Assembly (NCBI GenBank): GCA_965194505.1
Contig: OZ239144.1
Span: 1,054,001 to 1,118,000 of the forward strand
Reading direction: 5' to 3'
Length of the DNA: 64,000 nt
DNA from: Hahnella aquatica
GTDB taxonomy: Bacteria > Pseudomonadota > Gammaproteobacteria > Burkholderiales > Burkholderiaceae_A
Of this stretch, positions 59,260-64,000 are shown piece by piece (the first letter of the stretch is position 1; each line of letters opens with the position of its first letter). A model generated the notes under the pieces. It had not been told where the DNA came from, made no database searches, and saw only the letters and a program-made list of their open reading frames with translations. Both the position numbers and the translations under genes were made by a program.

Positions 59260-59994
59260 ATGGCAGACGGTGCAGACCAGTCAGACACACAACGCAGGGA
59301 GTTGCTTCACAGCATCGCCTGCCTGAGCGGCGCCGCGCTGGCCCTTCAGCACACGCCAGGCCTGGCCTCGGCGCCCCGATCCGAGAAGCGCTACGGGCCC
59401 TCACTCCTGGTGAATGAATTTGGAGACCCCATTCGCGCCAGTCGTCTCGCAGAGGCCGAGCCATGGGTCTTCAACTACCCCTTTCAGGGAACGCCCGCAT
59501 TTCTCATTCGACTTCCCCAGCCTGTGGCTCGCACCAGCCTGAAGACCGCCAAGGGTGCCAGCTACGACTCGGCGGCCGGCATTGGTGAGAAGGGCAACAT
59601 CGTGGCCTATTCGGCCATTTGTGCCCACAAGATGATGTACCCCACACCGGCCATCAGCTTCATTGGATTTCGCCCGGGATTCAAGAACGAGCCCGAGCAG
59701 GTGATTCACTGCTGCGGGGACGATTCGCGCTACGACCCGACCAAAGGCGCCCGAGTCCTGGCGGGCCCGGCCGAGCAGCCGTTGGCCACCATCTTGCTCC
59801 GATGGGACCCAAAGACCGACCAGCTCACCGCCGTGGGCACCGCCGGTGGCGAAATGTTCGATGCCTTCTTTGAGAAGTACGCCTTCAAGCTCGCACTCGA
59901 CAACGGCCCAAAGGCCAACCACCTCTGCGACAAGACCACCCTGGCCAAGCCCATGAAGGCTTACAGCCGGCAGGTTCAAACCTGCAAGGCCTGA
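59260..59994 (+). CDS. Exported Rieske-type protein with a non-canonical second box
   Basis: The 244-residue protein has a twin-arginine-like N-terminus (QRRELLHSIACLSGAALAL) and a Rieske-like domain. Box 1 is normal: SAICAHKM (C121, H123). Box 2 reads HCCGDDSRYD (150-159), where the usual CPCHGSRYD would place the second ligand His; here that position is Asp154. It keeps the downstream fold segment GARVLAGPAEQPLA. Either the cluster uses another ligand (His150, Asp or Cys152) or it is lost. It sits 70 bases after SulP at the end of the sulfur-related plus-strand run. Confidence 0.8.
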   Translation: MADGADQSDTQRRELLHSIACLSGAALALQHTPGLASAPRSEKRYGPSLLVNEFGDPIRASRLAEAEPWVFNYPFQGTPAFLIRLPQPVARTSLKTAKGASYDSAAGIGEKGNIVAYSAICAHKMMYPTPAISFIGFRPGFKNEPEQVIHCCGDDSRYDPTKGARVLAGPAEQPLATILLRWDPKTDQLTAVGTAGGEMFDAFFEKYAFKLALDNGPKANHLCDKTTLAKPMKAYSRQVQTCKA

Positions 59995-60050
59995 ACATTT
60001 GCGCCAATAGGCTTGTATCCTAGGGTCTCTTGACCTCGAAGGAGCCAGCC

Positions 60051-60353
60051 ATGACCGTGTACTGCAAACCCGCACCGAACCACTCGTCCTGGCGCCGCTC
60101 GCAGGGGACTGCGGTATTCGTGATCATCGCCATGCTCTGCGCCATCATGGCCACACCCGCCCATGCTCGCGACGAGAGGCTCTCCGGAAAGCCTGGCCCC
60201 AAGCGCGAGATGAACTGCAACATCACCGAGCGTGTTAAGAACAAGAACCGCAGCACAACCTGCGTCTACAAATGCCCGGATGGGGGCACCGAGAGCGCCT
60301 CTGTGGACGAGGGCTTCTCATGCCCCGCAGTGGTGAACGTCCTGCGCAAATAA
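60051..60353 (+). CDS. Small secreted cysteine-containing protein, unknown
   Basis: I do not recognise this 100-residue protein. It has an unusually long signal region (residues 24-46, SQGTAVFVIIAMLCAIMAT followed by PAHA-RDE) and a basic mature part of about 54 residues with four cysteines (EMNCN, TTCV, YKCP, FSCP), likely two disulfides. The ATG at 60051 is set by AAGGAG at 60039-60044. A membrane protein gene follows 13 bases on. Confidence 0.68.
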   Translation: MTVYCKPAPNHSSWRRSQGTAVFVIIAMLCAIMATPAHARDERLSGKPGPKREMNCNITERVKNKNRSTTCVYKCPDGGTESASVDEGFSCPAVVNVLRK

Positions 60354-60366
60354 CTTCAGGGGCGTC

Positions 60367-60753
60367 ATGCGACTGATGCCCGAGATCAACCGCGCGGGTT
60401 TCCGGGCTTGGTATGAAGGCCAGCTCGCAGGAGGCTTCGGATTCGTCGCCCTGGGCCTGATGCTGATTGTCGGCGGGGCGGCCTTTCTCGAGGCCTGGCT
60501 GGGACACATGAGCCTGCTCGATGACCTCATCTTTGCAGGCTCGTCATTTGTTTGCCTTGGCAGCGGGGGTTACTGCTGGATCAAGGCTGCTGAGAAAATT
60601 GGCGCGGCAGAACACCTCGCTCAGCAGGCCGTCTGCACCGCATGCAAATCCTACGGGCGCCTCAATGTGTTGTCAGAGGTGCGCTTGAAGCAGAGCGTTC
60701 GGCTGCAGGCGCAATGCCGAAAGTGCAACAACCAGTGGCCTCTCGAACTCTAA
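60367..60753 (+). CDS. Two-helix membrane protein with a zinc-ribbon-like tail, unknown
   Basis: The 128-residue protein has two transmembrane segments (GGFGFVALGLMLIVGGAAFL and LIFAGSSFVCLGSGGYCWI) and a cytoplasmic tail with paired CXXC motifs (CTACKSYG and CRKCNNQW), consistent with a small zinc ribbon that may bind nucleic acid or protein. No homologue comes to mind. It follows the small secreted protein closely, so they may be cotranscribed. The convergent FKBP gene ends 19 bases away. Confidence 0.68.
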   Translation: MRLMPEINRAGFRAWYEGQLAGGFGFVALGLMLIVGGAAFLEAWLGHMSLLDDLIFAGSSFVCLGSGGYCWIKAAEKIGAAEHLAQQAVCTACKSYGRLNVLSEVRLKQSVRLQAQCRKCNNQWPLEL

Positions 60754-60774
60754 GGCCCAGGCGCCCGTGGGCCT
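60753..60774. terminator. Hairpin shared by two convergent genes
   Basis: AGGCCCA (60753-60759) pairs with TGGGCCT (60768-60774) around an eight-base GC-rich loop. It overlaps the stop codons of the membrane-protein gene and the FKBP gene and could end transcription from both sides. It lacks a T run, so it may be a weak or Rho-assisted terminator. Confidence 0.45.
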
Positions 60775-61213
60775 AGCGAACCTCTAAGAGCTCCACATGG
60801 AAGAGCAGGGCTGCATTGGGAGGGATCACACCGCCAGCCCCACGCGAGCCGTAGCCCATGTCGGGGGGAATGATGAGGGTGCGCTTGCCGCCCACCTTCA
60901 TGCCAGCCACACCCTTGTCCCAGCCTTGGATCACACGGCCAGCGCCCAAAGGAAACGAGAACGGGCTGCCGCGGTCGACAGAGCTGTCGAACTTCTTGCC
61001 CTTGCCCTCGGGCTTGCTTGGGTCGTAGAGCCAGCCCGTGTAGTGAACCACCACGGGCTTTCCGGCAACCGCCTCGGCTCCCTTGCCAACCGCGTGGTCG
61101 ATGGTGGAGAGGCTGGCCAGCGGCAGCGGCGGAAGCGGGTTGGACATGGCAGGGCCTGTGGTGATGAGCGTCGCAGACGCAACAATGAGAAGATTTCGAA
61201 TGAGTGTGTTCAT
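60773..61213 (-). CDS. Exported FKBP-type peptidyl-prolyl isomerase
   Basis: The 146-residue protein has a signal peptide (LLIVASATLITTGPAMS) and a single FKBP domain with the family motifs VHYTGWLYDPSKPEGKGKKF, FDSSVDRGSPFSFPLGAG, VIQGWDKGVAGMKVGGKR and YGSRGAGGVIPPNAALLFHV. Active-site aromatic and Asp residues are present. It should act as a periplasmic prolyl isomerase. It is divergent from the HemD-like gene with 33 bases between starts. Confidence 0.93.
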   Translation of the reverse strand: MNTLIRNLLIVASATLITTGPAMSNPLPPLPLASLSTIDHAVGKGAEAVAGKPVVVHYTGWLYDPSKPEGKGKKFDSSVDRGSPFSFPLGAGRVIQGWDKGVAGMKVGGKRTLIIPPDMGYGSRGAGGVIPPNAALLFHVELLEVR

Positions 61214-61246
61214 GGGTAAGATTTTAACCGAGGAAAGAATGCAGCC

Positions 61247-62074
61247 ATGATCATCATTGGAAACCTGCTCGTCACCGTACCCCGCTGGGCGGACCAGGAA
61301 GACCCGCTCCTCATTGGCCTTCGGCAGTCAGCAAAGAAGCATTGGGTCGAGGTCTTCGATGCGCCCGCTCAGCTATACAAGCCCATGCCCGAGACCGCCC
61401 AAGGCCGCGCCGTGCGCGACCTCGACGACTGGGATGAGCCCGGCGATGCGCGCGAGTGTGTGGTTGTCTGTGTGAACCGCCAGGCCTCTCAGGCCCTGGT
61501 AAAGAACAGGCTGGTGGTCGAGGCCCTCAAACGCCGCCGCAACAAGCTTCGCTTCGCTGCCATTGGCCCAGAGACTGCGCATGACTTTGCGCGCATCTTG
61601 GGCAAGCTCGACATTGCCAGCATCACCGCGGACCAGGTGCTCACGCCCGATGTCTCTGGCCGCCTCGACGACCTCGCGGCGCGGCTGCTGGGCCGCGTAA
61701 AGCTTGGCACCCTCATCATTGCCCTGGGCATCGCCGAGGACCACACCGACTTCTCACAAAAACTCATCTCCGGCGGCCTCCGGCTGGTGCGCATGCCCAT
61801 CTACACCGCCATCTCGCAGGACATGATTCGGCTGCCCGAGTCAGCGGCACCTTGGTACGCACTGGTGTCAGCCTTCGGCTTCATGGCACCGACCATTGCG
61901 GCCCTTGCTGCGCAGCGAATTTCGTCTGATCGCATCATTTGGATGGGGCCCTCGACCAGCGAGGCTCGGGCCATGCGGGCCCATCCCAATGCGCAGTGGA
62001 TCTCTCTTCGAGGGGCCAGCCCGGAGGACTTCATTGCAGAAGACATCTTGGAGAGAATTTCTACATCAGACTAG
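61247..62074 (+). CDS. Probable uroporphyrinogen-III synthase (divergent HemD-like)
   Basis: The 275-residue protein has the two-lobed layout of HemD, which cyclises hydroxymethylbilane to uroporphyrinogen III. Segments that align in kind are LLVTVPRWADQEDPLLIGL (start), RFAAIGPETAHDFAR (the VGPATA region), DLAARLLGRVKLGTLIIALG, and RLVRMPIYTAIS (the Y-R-type second linker). The family has very low sequence conservation, so this is a fold-pattern call. It is not beside hemC. Its TAG lies immediately before the tRNA-Leu 3' end on the other strand. Confidence 0.52.
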   Translation: MIIIGNLLVTVPRWADQEDPLLIGLRQSAKKHWVEVFDAPAQLYKPMPETAQGRAVRDLDDWDEPGDARECVVVCVNRQASQALVKNRLVVEALKRRRNKLRFAAIGPETAHDFARILGKLDIASITADQVLTPDVSGRLDDLAARLLGRVKLGTLIIALGIAEDHTDFSQKLISGGLRLVRMPIYTAISQDMIRLPESAAPWYALVSAFGFMAPTIAALAAQRISSDRIIWMGPSTSEARAMRAHPNAQWISLRGASPEDFIAEDILERISTSD

Positions 62075-62159
62075 TGGTGCCCGGAGCGGGAATCGAACCC
62101 GCACGCCTTGCGGCTCGGGATTTTAAGTCCCGTACGTCTACCAATTTCGTCATCCGGGC
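62075..62159 (-). tRNA. tRNA-Leu (anticodon TAA)
   Basis: An 85-base class II tRNA on the minus strand starts GCCCGGATGACGAAATTGG, has TAA in the anticodon arm GGGACTTAAAATCCC, a long variable arm (GAGCCGCAAGGCGT), the T arm GGGTTCGATTCCC and an encoded CCA that ends one base after the HemD-like stop codon. Confidence 0.97.
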
Positions 62160-62166
62160 CCTACAT

Positions 62167-62215
62167 TCCTGCGACCGAGGCATTCTCCTGCGACCGAGGC
62201 ATTCGCCTCGGCAGG
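62167..62215. repeat. Tandem 19-base repeat followed by a hairpin
   Basis: TCCTGCGACCGAGGCATTC occurs twice head to tail (62167-62185 and 62186-62204). The second copy continues into GCCTCGGCAGG, so CCGAGGC (62194-62200) and GCCTCGG (62205-62211) form a seven-base stem with loop ATTC, extended by CCTG/CAGG around a three-base bulge. It lies between the metallophosphoesterase 3' end and the tRNA-Leu 5' end and may act as a transcription terminator or processing signal. No T run follows. Confidence 0.8.
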
Positions 62216-62235
62216 CGCTTTGATCTTACCTTGGA

Positions 62236-63042
62236 CTAAACCTTGATCACCAACTGTGGATCGAAGCTGGGGTTCTCCCAGTTCAGGGCCTCAAGCGACT
62301 TGGCCTTGCTCAGACCCAGGGGGTAGCCTCCGGGATTGGTGACCACCCGGCAGCCGCCCACCCGATAGTCGAAGCTGTCGTGCACATGGCCGTGCAGCCA
62401 CAGGTCTGCCCGCTGAACCAGAAGCTCCAAGTCTGAAATGAAGCCCGCATTGCAGGGGTCGTCTGCGAATCGTGGATGAACGCTGCGTGGGTGCGGGCCG
62501 TGGTGGGTCACCACCACCGTGGGGCCATCGAAGGGTTCCGAGAGTTTCTCGGTGAGCCAGGCGCGATCGATCTCATGCAGGCCGAGTGCCTTGGCCGCAG
62601 AGAAGCCCTCGAGCGGGCTGGAGACGCCCTGAATCTTGCGATGGTCAGCCAGCCTGGCCTCGCAGGCCTTCATGCCGCGCGCCTTCTGGTCTTCGCCATT
62701 GAGTGCGTAGTCGGTCCAGAGCACACAGCCCAGGAAGCGAACCCCTTGGTAGATCCACTCGGTTCGATCCATCACGATGACGGCCGTGTTCACTGCGGCT
62801 TTCTTGATCGTAGTCAATGTCTGGTCGATCGTGTGTTCATAGAATTCGTGATTTCCGGGCACATAGAGCACCGGGTGTGGCCATTGTCCGAAGAGCTCCA
62901 CCGCTCGAACACCGTTGTGGATGTCCCCGGCCAGCACCAGTACATCGGCCCAAGGGGTGTAAAGCCTCGACACCCTGAGGGCATCGGGAAACTTTCGATG
63001 AAGGAACTCTAGGTGAAGATCGGATGCCAAATGAACGTTCAT
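62236..63042 (-). CDS. Calcineurin-like metallophosphoesterase
   Basis: The 268-residue protein has the dimetal motifs in order: ASDLHLEF (D-X-H), VLAGDIHN (GDIH), YVPGNHEFYEH (GNHE), VVTHHGPHP and LWLHGHVHDSFDY (GHVH). There is no signal peptide, so it is cytoplasmic. The family includes nucleotidases and phosphodiesterases and the substrate cannot be told from sequence. The ATG at 63042 is preferred over the GTG just before it. It is divergent from mrpE with 25 bases between starts. Confidence 0.9.
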   Translation of the reverse strand: MNVHLASDLHLEFLHRKFPDALRVSRLYTPWADVLVLAGDIHNGVRAVELFGQWPHPVLYVPGNHEFYEHTIDQTLTTIKKAAVNTAVIVMDRTEWIYQGVRFLGCVLWTDYALNGEDQKARGMKACEARLADHRKIQGVSSPLEGFSAAKALGLHEIDRAWLTEKLSEPFDGPTVVVTHHGPHPRSVHPRFADDPCNAGFISDLELLVQRADLWLHGHVHDSFDYRVGGCRVVTNPGGYPLGLSKAKSLEALNWENPSFDPQLVIKV

Positions 63043-63067
63043 CACCCTAGTTTACAATTCGCGCACC

Positions 63068-63559
63068 ATGCAGACGACACGTGTTTTGATGCTTTTCGGC
63101 GGTCTGGCGGCTCTTTGGCTGCTCTGGTCGGGCCTCTACCTCCCCCTGATGCTCAGCCTGGGCCTTGCCTCCTGCCTTCTCGTGGTCTGGATCGTCAAGC
63201 GCTTTGAAACCGTCGACCAAGAATCGGTGCCGATGCAACTGGGCCTTGGGATCCTCACCTATTGGGGCTGGCTCGCCAAGGAAATTGTGGTCTCCAGTCT
63301 TCAGGTCAGCAAGATTGTGTTGAGCCCCTCCATGCCCATTAGCCCAACGGTGGTGCGTGTTCAGAGCATGGCCGATGGCGAAGTTGGCCGAGTTCTGTTT
63401 GGCAACTCGATCACACTCACCCCCGGCACCCTCACGATGGACATCAGCCCTCAGGGCATGATCACGGTGCATGCCCTGACCCAAGATGGCGCCGAGGGTG
63501 TTCTCACGGGCGACATGAACGCCCGGGTCGCCGCCTTCGAAGGCAGGGCCCCGAATTGA
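63068..63559 (+). CDS. mrpE: Mrp-type Na+/H+ antiporter subunit E
   Basis: MrpE (MnhE) is a small membrane subunit of the multisubunit cation/proton antiporter. The 163-residue protein has an N-terminal membrane region (WLLWSGLYLPLMLSLGLA), the family's LAKEIVVSSLQVSKIVLSP segment, and a soluble C-terminal part with GNSITLTPGTLTMDI. It is the first gene of its operon here; mrpF starts one base into its stop. The larger subunits A-D must lie beyond the window or elsewhere. Confidence 0.93.
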   Translation: MQTTRVLMLFGGLAALWLLWSGLYLPLMLSLGLASCLLVVWIVKRFETVDQESVPMQLGLGILTYWGWLAKEIVVSSLQVSKIVLSPSMPISPTVVRVQSMADGEVGRVLFGNSITLTPGTLTMDISPQGMITVHALTQDGAEGVLTGDMNARVAAFEGRAPN

Positions 63560-63873
63560 TGCTCACGGTTGCTGGCTTTGCCGTTCTCGTAACCATGGCC
63601 TTGGCCTTGTTGCGTGGCCTGCTGGGGCCTGGCGTTTACGATCGGGTGCTGGCCATGAATATGTTTGGCACCAAAACGGTGCTGCTGGTGGCCTTGGTTG
63701 CCATGATCAACGGCCGGCCCGACTTTCTCGACCTCGCCCTCGCCTATGCGCTCATCAATTTCATTGGTGTGCTCGCCATCCTTCAGTTCGTGCAGAACAG
63801 TCGTAAGCGTCAAGCCCTAGAGGCACAGGCCCAACAAGCCGGCGCCGCCACGGGGGAGACCAAACAGTCATGA
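63559..63873 (+). CDS. mrpF: Mrp-type Na+/H+ antiporter subunit F
   Basis: The 104-residue protein has three membrane helices and the MrpF hallmark LLRGLLGPGVYDRVLAMNM with the conserved GP...DR motif, then RPDFLDLALAYALINFIG. The ATG at 63559 overlaps the mrpE stop as TGATG; a TTG directly upstream is less likely. The C-terminus is a short hydrophilic Ala/Gln tail. mrpG starts within its stop. Confidence 0.93.
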   Translation: MLTVAGFAVLVTMALALLRGLLGPGVYDRVLAMNMFGTKTVLLVALVAMINGRPDFLDLALAYALINFIGVLAILQFVQNSRKRQALEAQAQQAGAATGETKQS

Positions 63874-64000
63874 GCGACGTGATCCACATCGTCTCTGGCG
63901 CCTTCCTGCTGTTCGGGGGATTCTTTGTCCTGGTGGGCGGCATTGGGCTGCTGCGCATGCCCGACTTCTACACCCGCATGCATGCTGGCAGCGTGACGGA
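63870..64000 (+). CDS. mrpG: Mrp-type Na+/H+ antiporter subunit G, 3' truncated by window edge
   Basis: The first 43 codons are visible: a start MSDVIHIVSGAFLLFGGFF, then GIGLLRMPDFYTRMHAGSVT, the MrpG signature with RMPDFYTRMHA. The ATG overlaps the mrpF stop by four bases. The rest, about 60-80 residues, is outside the window. Confidence 0.93.
   Translation, partial: MSDVIHIVSGAFLLFGGFFVLVGGIGLLRMPDFYTRMHAGSVT

Noticed and set aside
57723..59288. 521-codon minus-strand frame opposite the SulP gene
   Set aside because: Antisense to clear SulP/STAS motifs; hydrophilic His/Gln-rich composition without motif.
62167..62204. Possible CRISPR array
   Set aside because: Only two copies of 19 bases with no spacer between them and no cas genes nearby.

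Overview
The window reads as chromosome of a high-GC betaproteobacterium, most likely Burkholderiales-like. Four things suggest this. The trigger factor-ClpP-ClpX-Lon-HU-tRNA-Val-tRNA-Asp-PpiD order is typical of that group. The formate dehydrogenase locus carries DUF3305/DUF3306, TorD-like and TAT-target accessory genes. There is a complete thiosulfate-oxidising sox set, and the individual proteins look betaproteobacterial. No phage, transposon, CRISPR array or plasmid gene was seen. Genes are packed very tightly: many start on ATGA or TAATG overlaps with the previous stop, several convergent pairs overlap in antisense by tens of bases, and no gap exceeds 300 bases.

Layout. 1-3734 (+): dapE (5' end outside the window), prmB, a glutathione S-transferase and the tRNA 2-selenouridine synthase. 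3686-11587 (-): a PpiD that lacks its parvulin domain, tRNA-Asp, tRNA-Val, hupB, lon (with a good sigma-32 promoter), clpX, clpP, tig, tRNA-Leu(UAG). 11652-14760 (+): hpnCDE, the three-enzyme squalene route. 14728-20094 (-): radA, alr, a holD-like gene, a tsaB-rimI fusion and an ispD-ispF fusion. 20112-24526 (+): mfd and serB.

24473-42133 is a formate/molybdenum-tungsten block. fdhD stands alone. A possible 12-gene minus-strand operon runs from a ModE-like regulator (37191) through apbC, DUF3305, DUF3306, a 697-residue polyferredoxin, a TorD-like chaperone, a small TAT protein, fdhA, fdhB, a lipoprotein and fdhC to a small exported protein, and ends at a strong hairpin at 25333-25361. Divergent from it are tungstate-type permease genes tupB and tupC, followed by convergent moeA, mobA and an ABC-F ATPase. 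The genes together cover metal uptake, metal sensing, cofactor assembly, Fe-S delivery, export and the enzyme itself.

42149-48083 holds purL, an unknown exported protein, tesA and the divergent ybbA ATPase. 48073-55114 (-) is the sox cluster: an ArsR-type regulator, soxC, soxD, soxY, soxZ, soxA, soxX, soxB and a terminal cytochrome c, cut by two internal terminator-like hairpins. 55211-59994 (+) carries a sulfur-flavoured companion set: thioredoxin-like protein, DUF3422 membrane protein, DUF442 phosphatase/sulfurtransferase-like protein, SulP transporter and an unusual Rieske protein.

60051-64000 contains two small unknown proteins, an FKBP-type isomerase, a divergent HemD-like gene, tRNA-Leu(UAA), a metallophosphoesterase and the start of an Mrp antiporter operon (mrpEFG). 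Physiologically the window points to a respiratory organism able to draw electrons from formate and thiosulfate. The least conventional items are the parvulin-less PpiD, the Rieske box with Asp in place of the second ligand His, the polyferredoxin, and the tungstate importer without a binding protein next to it.
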